From: Flavobacteriales bacterium
GTDB taxonomy: Bacteria; Bacteroidota; Bacteroidia; Flavobacteriales_D; Sanyastnellaceae
DNA: 64,000 nucleotides
Assembly (NCBI GenBank): GCA_947456965.1
Contig: CANGTU010000012.1
Coordinates: 1 to 64,000 of the forward strand
Reading direction: 5' to 3'
Shown: piece after piece, positions 1 through 8,677 of the stretch
Numbering within the stretch: position 1 is the first letter of the stretch
Layout: every line of letters begins with the position of its first letter
Program-made: the position numbers and the translations under genes
The notes under the pieces: generated by a model
The model's database searches: none
The model's input: the letters and a program-made list of their open reading frames with translations, nothing else
What the model was told of the DNA's origin: nothing

Positions 1-2294
1 CCAGGTGTGACGGTCTCGGTGAAAGAAACGGTCACATCCGTGTCGCAGTTGTCTGTGGCGCCGGGAATGGTCGGAGCAGGAATGGTCTCATCACATTCGT
101 AGGTCTCGTTGGCCGGGAGGAAATCAAACACCGGATTGGTTGTATCCACAACGGTAACCGTTGTAGATGCGGTGCTCACATTATCGCAGAGGTCGGTGAC
201 AGTCCACGTCCAAACGATACTGTAGCTATTCGGGCAGTCGCCTGAGATGATTTGGGTTGATGTTTCGATCGTCACATCATCACCGCAGTTATCGGTGATG
301 GGAATAGTGGGCAGGGCAGGAACGCTGCTGCATTCCACGGTGAAATCATCGGGATTGTCAATCACCGGCGGCGTATTGTCCAGGATCGTGATATACTGGA
401 AAGCCTCGGACGAATTGCCACATTCATCTGTTGCAACATAGTGGCGCTGGAGCACACCCAGACAGCCGCCTGAACCGAGCACTTCAGATTCCAGTTCGAC
501 GGTCACCGAGCCACAGTTGTCAGCAGCGGTCAAGGCCGGAACAGCATCCACCTCAGTACATTCTACTGAGAGCGTAACCGGGAATGGGTTGAATACGGGT
601 GCGGTTGTATCATTAACGGTAATGATTTGCTCCACTGTGTTGACGTTAGAGCAGTTGTCAGTGGCGGTAAACGTGCGCATGATTGTGTACTCCTGCGGGC
701 ATGAACCGGCTATGGTTTCCTCCGTTACGACAACATCTACCGGGCCAAGACAAGCGTCAATAGCGGTGGGTGTTTCGATGATGATATCCTCATTGCATTC
801 ATAGGTGGCATCAGCAGGAGTGAAACTGAATACCGGTGCAGTGGAATCCACTATGGTGATGGTTTGCACGCAGAATGTCCGGTTTCCACATTCATCATCT
901 GCCGCCCATGTGCGCGTGAGTGTTCCCTCACAGGGATTCGTGTAGTTGATTGAACTTTGACCGAGGTAGGTGATGATTGTCGCCGAGCAAGCGTCAGTTG
1001 CAGTTACCACGGGAACTGCTGGGAGGTCAGTACCACACTCGATGGTCACATTAGCCGGGCAGTTGTCGAACACCGGACCGGTGGTATCCACCATGGTGAT
1101 CGTTTGGGACGCAAACGTGTTATTGCCGCAGGCATCCTCTGCGCGCCAGAGGTAAGTGGTCTCGGTTTCGCAGTCCACTTCCAGGTCAGCGCAGTTCGTA
1201 TTGGTGAATAAATCGCCATTTCCGCTGCGCCATTGACCATTGAACCAACCTTCCCAGAAAAACCAACCGCTCATGCCATTGCTGGCGTTGCGGGAATTGG
1301 CCGCCTGACCGAGCTGGAATCCGTAGTAATAATTGGCGGGTTGGTGTGAGAGGTAAAGCTCATTGCCCGCGTAGGCGTTGAAACCGGTGAGCCGGGAGAA
1401 GGTGGGCACCAGCTCATAGAATTCCCAGCCCGTGAACAGCGAGCCTGGGGTGGCCAGGTTCAGGTCATCCTTGTAGCTGCGTCCGAGAGCAGACCACTGG
1501 GACCAGTTGCGGCGATTCTGAAACCACATTTCCACCTGCCATCCCTGCGTTGGGTTCGCATTGTTCACGACGGTACCAGTAAGTTGAGCAGTACCATCAG
1601 GGTATTCCTGAAGAACTGGAGAGCCTGTCCATGACCAGTAATTACTGGCTGCGAGACCGAGCGCCTGCACACCATTGAGCCAGATGGAGCCATCCGGGCC
1701 AGGTCCGAGCGGTGTAGTAAGCTGACAGAAGCTGTAGCTCGCATTCAATCCCGCCCCGCCGGAAGTGGTGGAGGTGAACACCGTTATCTGCTCTACAACA
1801 CCGCATTCATCAGTGGCGGTGAGCAGCGCAGAGCCGGGCATAGGGGAACTACACTCCATGGTAGCGCTGGCTGGCACCGATGCGAAGACCGGGCCTTCAT
1901 TATCTATTGCCGTCAGAACATGCGAACATGTCCCGGAGAGATCAAGAGGAATTCCTCCCACATTTCCCTCCACATCCACTAACCAGTTCACAGCATATGT
2001 GCTCTGGCAAGATCCGGAGGTCAAGGGAGTTAAAGTAAACTCGAAGTTGACTGACCAAATGACGAAATCCGGACAACCCACCACCTCAGCCACCGGTGAG
2101 GGCGGAACAAATCCGGCAAGGTCCCCGCAATAGACCACTTGATTGGCCGCGCAGCTGATCGCGAGAACAGGATCACATGGAGATTGCGCCTGGACGGTTC
2201 CAAGCCCGATCGCCATGAATGCGATTCCGGTCAGGCACGCTCCCCTCCACTTTGATAAAAAAGCATGAAATGATGAGAATAGAAAGTTTCCCAT
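1..2294 (-). CDS. HYR-repeat surface protein (partial, 3' end outside window)
   Basis: The reading frame opens at ATG 2294 and stays open to position 1, giving about 764 visible residues with no stop, so the C-terminus lies outside the window. The first ~37 residues form a signal peptide ending in VQAQ. From about residue 140 there are repeated HYR-like modules with the pattern 'D.T.PVF...P...T.EC......P....TD.C....V', each about 80 residues. Between the first and second modules sits a ~190-residue aromatic-rich domain (roughly 1190-1760) containing WFQNRRNWSQW and a GWFFWEGW stretch; I do not recognise its family. HYR modules are Ig-like and common in Bacteroidota cell-surface adhesins, so an extracellular role is likely. 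A T9SS sorting domain would be expected past the edge but is not visible. An in-frame ATG at 2216 would truncate the signal peptide. Confidence 0.85.
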   Translation of the reverse strand, partial: MGNFLFSSFHAFLSKWRGACLTGIAFMAIGLGTVQAQSPCDPVLAISCAANQVVYCGDLAGFVPPSPVAEVVGCPDFVIWSVNFEFTLTPLTSGSCQSTYAVNWLVDVEGNVGGIPLDLSGTCSHVLTAIDNEGPVFASVPASATMECSSPMPGSALLTATDECGVVEQITVFTSTTSGGAGLNASYSFCQLTTPLGPGPDGSIWLNGVQALGLAASNYWSWTGSPVLQEYPDGTAQLTGTVVNNANPTQGWQVEMWFQNRRNWSQWSALGRSYKDDLNLATPGSLFTGWEFYELVPTFSRLTGFNAYAGNELYLSHQPANYYYGFQLGQAANSRNASNGMSGWFFWEGWFNGQWRSGNGDLFTNTNCADLEVDCETETTYLWRAEDACGNNTFASQTITMVDTTGPVFDNCPANVTIECGTDLPAVPVVTATDACSATIITYLGQSSINYTNPCEGTLTRTWAADDECGNRTFCVQTITIVDSTAPVFSFTPADATYECNEDIIIETPTAIDACLGPVDVVVTEETIAGSCPQEYTIMRTFTATDNCSNVNTVEQIITVNDTTAPVFNPFPVTLSVECTEVDAVPALTAADNCGSVTVELESEVLGSGGCLGVLQRHYVATDECGNSSEAFQYITILDNTPPVIDNPDDFTVECSSVPALPTIPITDNCGDDVTIETSTQIISGDCPNSYSIVWTWTVTDLCDNVSTASTTVTVVDTTNPVFDFLPANETYECDETIPAPTIPGATDNCDTDVTVSFTETVTP

Positions 2295-2644
2295 TTCAGT
2301 TTGATTTGGTTAAGTTGGTAACTCAGGTCGGGTTGGTAATTCCCGGGTCTAAATAAACGAAGAGCCGTCGATGAAACAAGGATTTTGATAGATGATTCTC
2401 AAAAAATCGCCCACCATCACACCCTCGTTTTGCCCCATCTCATATCTTTCTCACTCATTTACAGCGCATTATCAAAATATACCCGAAAAACCCTCATCGT
2501 CAAGACGGCTAAAAGCCTCCGGGTTGCTTGCCAGATGACGAGACTCGTCACCGGATTACTCAACCGGGCAATCAGGTGTAAAGAGCGAATGGGCTGCGTA
2601 CAAATGAGCTCATAAATTTCTTGCCTCTTCCCTGTCTGATTGCT
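2295..2644. other. Intergenic region upstream of tRNA-Phe
   Basis: About 350 bases separate the divergent HYR gene and tRNA-Phe. I find no convincing gene, repeat or hairpin. A 76-codon frame at 2385-2615 has no signal peptide, no recognisable motif and unusual composition, so I treat it as chance. The right end leads into the tRNA promoter. Confidence 0.5.
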
Positions 2645-2652
2645 TACATTTG
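2645..2652 (+). promoter_or_regulatory. Bacteroidota -7 promoter element for tRNA-Phe
   Basis: TACATTTG matches the Bacteroidota -7 consensus TAnnTTTG. It lies 13 nt before the tRNA 5' end. A TTG at 2621-2623, 21 nt upstream, fits the -33 element. Confidence 0.65.
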
Positions 2653-2665
2653 CCGCCGCTTTCTC

Positions 2666-2738
2666 GGTGCCATAGCTCAGTTGGTAGAGCAAAGGACTGA
2701 AAATCCTTGTGTCCCCGGTTCGAATCCTGGTGGCACCA
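2666..2738 (+). tRNA. tRNA-Phe (anticodon GAA)
   Basis: A 73-nt cloverleaf. The acceptor arm GGTGCCA pairs with TGGCACC, followed by discriminator A at 2738. The D arm reads GCTC..GAGC. The anticodon stem AAGGA/TCCTT encloses loop CTGAAAA with anticodon GAA. The T arm holds the GTTCGAATC loop. CCA is not encoded, since CAC follows the discriminator. It decodes UUC/UUU. Confidence 0.97.
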
Positions 2739-2742
2739 CAGA

Positions 2743-2791
2743 GGGCAGGAAAACAGCAGCACTGCGTAGTTTCCTGCCCTTTTCTTTTTTT
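2743..2791 (+). terminator. Rho-independent terminator after tRNA-Phe
   Basis: A 10-bp stem, GGGCAGGAAA (2743-2752) with TTTCCTGCCC (2770-2779), is followed by TTTTCTTTTTTT. It closes the tRNA transcript just before aroB. Confidence 0.85.
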
Positions 2792-2811
2792 GCTGAAGTA
2801 CATTCGGCCCC

Positions 2812-3864
2812 ATGTCAGTCACGCCTTTGCGTATCTATCCGGAGGTCACCCAACTCGGAGCTGCCCTGGACACTTTGCTATCGGATGAGTCAGAAATTTA
2901 CCTGATTACGGACTCCCATGTGGCAGCGCATTGCCTGCCCGGGCTTATCGAGCACTCTGCTGCCTGCCGCCATGCCGACATCCTTGAAGTAGAACCTGGT
3001 GAGGGCTCCAAATCGCCCGAAATCGCGGCGCACTGCTGGAATCACCTGGCTGAAGCAGGAGCTACCCGACACGCCAAACTGGTATGTCTCGGTGGCGGTG
3101 TTGTGACGGACCTGGGGGGATTCATCGCGTCAACTTACAAACGCGGTATTCCGTTTGTGCTGCTGCCCACCAGTCTGATGGCGATGGCAGATGCGGCTAT
3201 TGGCGGCAAGACAGGCATTGACCTCGGTGCAGCCAAGAATGTGGTGGGCACCTTTGCCCGCGCCGAAGCAGTCCTCGTTTGTCCGGAATGGCTTGCATCA
3301 TTGCCGCAGCGTGAATGGGAATCTGGTCTGGCCGAAATGCTCAAGCATGGTCTCGTTGCGAATCGTGCCCACTGGAATACCCTGCTGGCCCTTGGCCCCG
3401 GGCCAGCCATCCCTGCCGAACTGCTCGAAACCACGGCCGCCATCAAGCTGGACATTTGCAAGGCCGATCCGTGGGAAACAGGACCTCGCCGCCTGCTCAA
3501 CTTCGGGCACACCTTCGGCCATGCGCTGGAATCCACCTTGCTCGCCGCAGGAAAACCCATTCCTCACGGCCATTGCATAGCGGCCGGCATGCAGGCAGAA
3601 ACGATACTTTCAGCAAACTGCGGCCTCCTCCCGCGCGAAGAGGCCGATACCATTGTGCAAGCCCTCATGAACTTGTTCGCTGCGCCACCAGAAGGGTGGC
3701 CAACCTTCGACGCCCTGGAACCCTTTTTCCACTTCGACAAGAAGCGCACGAGCCGCACTACCCTCAACTTCACGCTGCTCCGGGCAACCGGTGAAGGCAT
3801 CTGGGATCAGGAAATGGAGATAGAAGAAGCTTGCCGGGCCTGGACGGCATTGATCAGCGCGTAA
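2812..3864 (+). CDS. aroB: 3-dehydroquinate synthase
   Basis: A 350-residue cytosolic enzyme converting DAHP to 3-dehydroquinate, the second step of the shikimate pathway; length is normal. The NAD-binding signature GGGVVTDLGGF is at residues 94-104, GGKTGID at 131-137 and SGLAEMLKHG at 171-180 (metal ligand Glu175). NFGHTFGHALE at 230-240 supplies the histidine ligand. The usual HGE metal motif reads HGH (252-254) here, a small departure from the family. The ATG at 2812 lies 5 nt after TACATTCG (2799-2806), a near-match to the -7 promoter element, so the gene may have its own almost leaderless promoter. The 3' end overlaps the convergent RDD gene by 11 nt. No other shikimate gene is nearby. 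Confidence 0.95.
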   Translation: MSVTPLRIYPEVTQLGAALDTLLSDESEIYLITDSHVAAHCLPGLIEHSAACRHADILEVEPGEGSKSPEIAAHCWNHLAEAGATRHAKLVCLGGGVVTDLGGFIASTYKRGIPFVLLPTSLMAMADAAIGGKTGIDLGAAKNVVGTFARAEAVLVCPEWLASLPQREWESGLAEMLKHGLVANRAHWNTLLALGPGPAIPAELLETTAAIKLDICKADPWETGPRRLLNFGHTFGHALESTLLAAGKPIPHGHCIAAGMQAETILSANCGLLPREEADTIVQALMNLFAAPPEGWPTFDALEPFFHFDKKRTSRTTLNFTLLRATGEGIWDQEMEIEEACRAWTALISA

Positions 3865-4591
3865 GCACAACGTAATCTTTGATCAGCGTGCGCAGAAACA
3901 CGGGGGTATCCCCCGGTCGATCCGTGACGCCCAGACGATCAGCCATGCGCGAGGCCAGCTCATCAAGAGCTTCAGAGTGAGCGCGGTTCCGGTGGCGCTG
4001 GTAACGCTCCAGGGCATGCTTCACCAACACGATATCCGACTCCCGGAAATGGCGAATCGCCGGATATACCGGAGTATAGCTGTGAATACTGTCAATCTTC
4101 AGGACATCCTTCAGACTCAGGTTGAGTTTATTGGAAACCCGGACAACCGTGGTATTCGACACCATATCGCCAATCCGCTGGGCGTATTCTGTACTCGATA
4201 CCATGACTGAACCCACAATGCCCAGCGTTCCATACACATCTACCAGGCGGAATACCCAACGAAGCAGATAATCATAGAACATCGGCTGGCGGCCGTTGAG
4301 CTTGATCACCTTGATCTTCATGGCCCGCTTTCCGATCGTCTGCCCATTCATCATCACCTCCATGATCAGCAGCGGAAGCATGACCATAGGAATGTAAAAA
4401 AGGTAAAGGAAAAAAACACCGATGTGTGCCATGAAGGAATTAGGCAAAAAAGCAAAAAACGCCGCAGAAAGCGATAGGACGATTAGCTTTACCAGACTGT
4501 CCAGGATAAAGGCCACAATGCGGTCACCAGTCGAGGCCAGCTCGTAAGTGATCGTGACATTCTGCGTAGTACGGATATCAATAGTTCTCAT
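3854..4591 (-). CDS. RDD family membrane protein
   Basis: 245 residues. The N-terminal ~150 residues carry the RDD features: R24/D31 in the first hydrophobic helix (GDRIVAFILDSLV), a second membrane pair around 54-78, the loop GQTIGKRAMKIKV around 82-95, and a later membrane helix with VYGTLGIVG. The last ~85 residues are charged and probably cytosolic. RDD proteins are small integral membrane proteins, mostly of unknown function. The gene is divergent from the SpoIIM gene with only 56 nt between starts, so the two probably share a control region. RDD genes recur beside SpoIIM/MoxR/DUF58 clusters, so I infer membership in that system. Confidence 0.88.
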   Translation of the reverse strand: MRTIDIRTTQNVTITYELASTGDRIVAFILDSLVKLIVLSLSAAFFAFLPNSFMAHIGVFFLYLFYIPMVMLPLLIMEVMMNGQTIGKRAMKIKVIKLNGRQPMFYDYLLRWVFRLVDVYGTLGIVGSVMVSSTEYAQRIGDMVSNTTVVRVSNKLNLSLKDVLKIDSIHSYTPVYPAIRHFRESDIVLVKHALERYQRHRNRAHSEALDELASRMADRLGVTDRPGDTPVFLRTLIKDYVVLTR

Positions 4592-4647
4592 TCAGGATCA
4601 AAACCGCTTATTTTCGGCGCATATCTTATCGCCCGGCGGGTGAAATT

Positions 4648-6537
4648 ATGCAGGAAACCGAATTCATCGGACAGAACAAAGAGAAGTGGCAGGAGTTCGA
4701 GCAGCTTCTGGGCAACCGGAACAAAGATCCCGACCGTCTGACCAACCTGTTTATCGAAACTACCGATGACCTTTCCTACTCCCAGACCTATTACGGCAAT
4801 CGCTCCATTCGCGTCTACTTGAACCGTGTGGCGCAGCAGGTGTATCAGGCCATTTACCGAAACCGTTCAAAATCCCGGGGAACCCGGGCTTCTTATTGGT
4901 TGCGGGACCTTCCCGAGGCATTGTGGCATGGACGCAGGGCACTTCTCACCGCCTTCCTCGTATTTATCGGAGGCGTTGCTATTGGCATCTTCTCCTCGGT
5001 GCACTACCCTGAATTTGCTCGGATCATCCTGGGCAGCTCCTACGTGGAAATGACGGAGGCCAATATTCAGAATGGTGACCCCATGGCCGTATATCAGGAT
5101 GATGATGCCATGGAGATGTTTTTCTCTATTGCGCTGAATAATATCCGGGTTGGATTTTTCGCTTTTATCCTCGGACTCACCTTCGCTGTAGGCACTTATT
5201 ATGTTCTCCTTTACAATGGCATCATGGTAGGGGCCTTTGTTTATTTCTTCATTGAGCGCGGGCTTTTCCGTGAATCGTTTCTGGCCATCATGCTGCATGG
5301 TACACTGGAGCTTTCCATGATTGTGCTGAGCGGAGCCGCCGGGCTCATTCTCGCCCGCGGGCTCCTGTTTCCCGGCACCTATACCCGCACCCAGGCACTG
5401 GTCCATTCCGCAAGATCTGGAATCAAGATTATGCTCGCCGTAAGCGTATTCCTGGTTTACGCAGCCATCATCGAATCCTTTGCCACACGATATACCCGTC
5501 TGCCTGGCGTACCCAACGGACAGTTGATTCTGGACCTTTTCCGGCTGGTGGTCATCCTGATTTCAGCAGGCATTGTGACAGGCTACTTCGTTATCTATCC
5601 CCGCGTGCTTCGTCGCCGCGGGCACATCGGCGATCCCGTCATGGAGGAGTTGCCTCCCACGCCCACACATGTCATTCCGCTGGATACCATCAAGACCGGT
5701 GGGCGCATCTTCACGGAGTCGTTTCTCATTTTTGGCCGCAATGCCCGGCGGGCGGCATCCACCGCGGCCTTGCTCTCGCTCGCATTCACGGGATTCTATA
5801 CGTGGTTGTCGGCGGGGAAGATGAATGAAATTTTTCAGTGGCCCTCGGATTATCTCAATCCTCTTGGCCCCTTGTGGGTTTGGGACAACTATATGTACCA
5901 CATGAATTTCAGCCGTTTTCCGGCGGCATTTCCGGCACAGATCATACTCTTCACCCTTTGGATGTACCTCACCGGACGACAGTTTGTGCGAACTGTATAT
6001 CCCGAAAGACCAGTGCCCGGAGCGCGTCATCTCCTCGGCGCCCTGCTTATTGCAACTTTAGCGGGCCTCCCGTTGCTCCTGAGTCAGGGCTGGACAGTGC
6101 TCATTGAACTGTTCTGGTTTCCCATTTGCTGCTTCGTTTATATGAGCGGAATCTTGCGTGACCGGTTGTTTCCAGCTTCGCTTGGCGATGCCATGCGTCT
6201 GCTACGGGGATCATTCTGGAAAACCATAGGGACAGCAACGCTTATTCTGAGCATCCAATGGCTGATCCTGATGATCTTGTACAGCGATTTTGCCTGGCTC
6301 GGACTTGATTTCATCCAGATGAACCTTTCGCGCTTTTCATGGCTCAGCCGCCAGCTGCCCTATGTCATCTACACATTCCTCATCGCATTCATCTCCCTGA
6401 TGGCTTTCAGTCTGACTATCTACGGTATGGGCCTTCAGGTGTTTTCTCAGCAGGAAGTCAATGAAGCCAGCTCACTGCGGCAGGCCATCAACAAGATTGG
6501 ATTCAAGCGTCGCGCCTATGGCCTCGAAAAAGAATAA
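4648..6537 (+). CDS. SpoIIM-domain (DUF95) multi-pass membrane protein with C-terminal membrane extension
   Basis: 629 residues. About 90 polar N-terminal residues precede a SpoIIM-like domain (about 95-285): membrane helices near 98-115, 160-183, 188-203, 215-238 and 258-278, with HGTLELSMI at 217-225, the conserved HG..E signature of the family. A second hydrophobic region (about 300-600) adds more helices, so this is longer than a stand-alone SpoIIM protein. SpoIIM is an inner-membrane protein of the sporulation engulfment machinery; Bacteroidota do not sporulate, so the role here must differ. First gene of an operon in which the next start codon lies inside its 3' end. ATG 4648 was chosen because it opens the family's usual N-terminal helix. 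Confidence 0.85.
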   Translation: MQETEFIGQNKEKWQEFEQLLGNRNKDPDRLTNLFIETTDDLSYSQTYYGNRSIRVYLNRVAQQVYQAIYRNRSKSRGTRASYWLRDLPEALWHGRRALLTAFLVFIGGVAIGIFSSVHYPEFARIILGSSYVEMTEANIQNGDPMAVYQDDDAMEMFFSIALNNIRVGFFAFILGLTFAVGTYYVLLYNGIMVGAFVYFFIERGLFRESFLAIMLHGTLELSMIVLSGAAGLILARGLLFPGTYTRTQALVHSARSGIKIMLAVSVFLVYAAIIESFATRYTRLPGVPNGQLILDLFRLVVILISAGIVTGYFVIYPRVLRRRGHIGDPVMEELPPTPTHVIPLDTIKTGGRIFTESFLIFGRNARRAASTAALLSLAFTGFYTWLSAGKMNEIFQWPSDYLNPLGPLWVWDNYMYHMNFSRFPAAFPAQIILFTLWMYLTGRQFVRTVYPERPVPGARHLLGALLIATLAGLPLLLSQGWTVLIELFWFPICCFVYMSGILRDRLFPASLGDAMRLLRGSFWKTIGTATLILSIQWLILMILYSDFAWLGLDFIQMNLSRFSWLSRQLPYVIYTFLIAFISLMAFSLTIYGMGLQVFSQQEVNEASSLRQAINKIGFKRRAYGLEKE

Positions 6538-7249
6538 GGCCATACTGCTCTTTGCCTTCCTTTGGGTGTCCTTGGCCGGAGCGCAGGATAATCCAGCAGG
6601 GGATACAGCCAGCATATGGACCCCTCAGCAATGGAAGGAAACCACCAGCGGACTGGACTACACCAACCCGGATGAGAAAGAGAAAGAGGAAAAAGAAGAA
6701 GAAAACAAGGATCAGTTCGACAACGACTGGGATGCTACAGGCTTTGTTGACTGGCTGAATGATTTCCTGACTTCTGAACTGGGCAAAACCGTGATGCTTT
6801 TCCTGATCATCGGCGGACTGGCCTATGTTCTTTTCAGGATGCTCACGCGCATGCCTTCAAACAAGGACAGTAAGCTCCCCGCCGACCTCAGCTACTTCCT
6901 GGAGCACATCGACGAAACGTTTCAGGAGTCGGATATGGACCGGATGCTTCGCCTTGCGATAGATGCCTCAGACCTCAAGACAGCAGTGCGCATACTCTAC
7001 CTGCGCCTTCTCCGACAGTTGCATGATCAATCCTGGATCAGCTGGAAGAAAGATAAGACCAACCGGGACTTCCTCCTCGAGATGCGCGGGCATCCCGGAT
7101 ACCGAACCTTTAAAAATCTCACCCTCACCTACGAAATTGTATGGTATGGTGATACCGAGATCCGCATGGAAGAGTTCGACGGGCTAAACCAACTGTTCAC
7201 TGAATACCAATCCACACTGCAGCCAAAACCAGATGCAAAGCAGGAGTAA
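6518..7249 (+). CDS. DUF4129 domain membrane protein
   Basis: 243 residues from ATG 6518. The in-frame upstream start at 6461 is rejected because only 6518 gives a clean signal peptide (MASKKNKAILLFAFLWVSLAGAQ-like start). The mature part has an extracytoplasmic segment with a highly charged KEKEEKEEENK run, one membrane helix (TVMLFLIIGGLAYVLF), then a cytosolic DUF4129 domain with the characteristic RLLRQL..Q..I.W...KTNRDFL pattern and a YE..WYG end. DUF4129 is often at the C-terminus of transglutaminase-like membrane proteins and in MoxR/DUF58 loci. It overlaps the SpoIIM gene by 20 nt and the DUF4350 gene by 17 nt, which indicates coupled translation. Confidence 0.82.
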   Translation: MASKKNKAILLFAFLWVSLAGAQDNPAGDTASIWTPQQWKETTSGLDYTNPDEKEKEEKEEENKDQFDNDWDATGFVDWLNDFLTSELGKTVMLFLIIGGLAYVLFRMLTRMPSNKDSKLPADLSYFLEHIDETFQESDMDRMLRLAIDASDLKTAVRILYLRLLRQLHDQSWISWKKDKTNRDFLLEMRGHPGYRTFKNLTLTYEIVWYGDTEIRMEEFDGLNQLFTEYQSTLQPKPDAKQE

Positions 7250-8660
7250 CATACGGCTCATCATCGCGGCAGCAGTGCTGATCGTAGTTGGATTGGCAGC
7301 CTATCTCCTGCTGGTTGGTGATAGAGTGCTCTGGATTGAAACCTATAAGCCAGATGATAAGAACCCATACGGCAGCTATGTATTCTTCCAGTTGATGAAT
7401 AAAATCAACGGGGGCGAAAGCTTCTACAGAGTAAACGATACCCTCTCCAGTGAAATGCCCGAAGACCCTACGCCTGATGTAGATAATTATCTTTTCTTAG
7501 GCAATCAGGCCTACCACGATTCAGCCGATACTGAGCAATTACTCCATTTTGTGGCCGCCGGCAACCGTGCGTTTTTCCTTGTGGATGATCTCTCCAACAG
7601 ATTCCTGGACAGCACCCTGTGCGGCTTCTACAATGAAGAGATGAAACTCTACTGGATCCAGGCAGAACTGAAACAACGAGAAGATAGTCTCGCAACCAGT
7701 GCCGCTGAATCAGCGACTCCGGATACCGAGTCAGAATACGACTGGACAGAAGAGGACGAAGACTACTATGCTTTCGAGCAGGAAAATGATGTTTATGAAT
7801 ACCCCCTGTTTGAAATGATGTTTGACTCGAGCGCATATCTCACCTTGCGCGGACGGCCTGAGTACTACCCCCTTCGCCGGGTCCTGGAGTATGAGACCAC
7901 GATGGGCCAATGGACCTTCCTGCAGGATACGATCTATAGCATTGATGGGAATACCTCGGAAATTCTGGGAAATATCAATGAAGATCATCCGGTTTTCATC
8001 CGGATCCGTTATGGCAAGGGTGATATCTACCTGCACACCACTCCGTTAATCTTCACCAATTACTTTATGGTGAGCGACACTGCCAATGCTTACGTATCAG
8101 CGGTAGTGAGCCGAATGGGAAGCGGAAAAACCTTCTGGGACGAAGAAAACCGCGACTACGACTGGAAAGCTTTCAACCAGAATACCGAAGAATGGATGAA
8201 CGATGAGGGGCCGCTCGAGTTTATCCTGTCCGAGCGCTCTTTGCGCAATGCGTGGTACCTCTTGCTGTTCAGCGGCATCCTGTATCTCATCTTCGGAGCG
8301 CGCAGAGAACAACGCATTATACCCGTGCGGGAAAACATGGACAATACCTCCATAGAATACGCGGAAGTCATCTCTCAGCTCTTTATGAAGCAGAGTGATC
8401 ATAAGAAGCTCATTCTGCTCAAAATGGACCTTTTCAAGTCACACCTGCGGGAACGCTTTATGCTCCGGCTACCTCAGCGCACCGGCGATGAAGATGATAC
8501 GTTCTTCCGGCAAGCAGCCCAGAAGACCGGAGCGGACATCGAACTGATCCGGGAGATCTTCCAGCGCTACGCCTACCTTTCGCTGATAGAAGGTGTAGAC
8601 ACTCCGGATATGCTGCATTTTCACAACCTCATTGAACAATTCTACACCCAGACTAAATAG
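7233..8660 (+). CDS. DUF4350 domain membrane protein
   Basis: 475 residues. Membrane helix at about 9-29, then an extracytoplasmic DUF4350-like domain: NPYGSYVFFQLM near the start, NYLFLGNQ, and GNRAFFLVDDLSN, resembling a GATase-like fold. A strongly acidic insert (around 160-185, EYDWTEEDEDYYAFEQE) is unusual. A second helix (NAWYLLLFSGILYLIFGARRE) is followed by a cytosolic tail of about 120 residues. The family has no established function but is recurrently encoded between DUF4129 and MoxR genes. It overlaps the preceding gene by 17 nt; the MoxR gene starts 17 nt after it. Confidence 0.82.
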   Translation: MQSRSNIRLIIAAAVLIVVGLAAYLLLVGDRVLWIETYKPDDKNPYGSYVFFQLMNKINGGESFYRVNDTLSSEMPEDPTPDVDNYLFLGNQAYHDSADTEQLLHFVAAGNRAFFLVDDLSNRFLDSTLCGFYNEEMKLYWIQAELKQREDSLATSAAESATPDTESEYDWTEEDEDYYAFEQENDVYEYPLFEMMFDSSAYLTLRGRPEYYPLRRVLEYETTMGQWTFLQDTIYSIDGNTSEILGNINEDHPVFIRIRYGKGDIYLHTTPLIFTNYFMVSDTANAYVSAVVSRMGSGKTFWDEENRDYDWKAFNQNTEEWMNDEGPLEFILSERSLRNAWYLLLFSGILYLIFGARREQRIIPVRENMDNTSIEYAEVISQLFMKQSDHKKLILLKMDLFKSHLRERFMLRLPQRTGDEDDTFFRQAAQKTGADIELIREIFQRYAYLSLIEGVDTPDMLHFHNLIEQFYTQTK

Positions 8661-8677
8661 GTTCAAACCATCTTTCC

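Noticed and set aside
2385-2615. 76-codon open frame between the HYR gene and tRNA-Phe
   Set aside because: No recognisable motif, signal peptide or promoter, and composition unlike neighbouring genes; it leads directly into the tRNA promoter.
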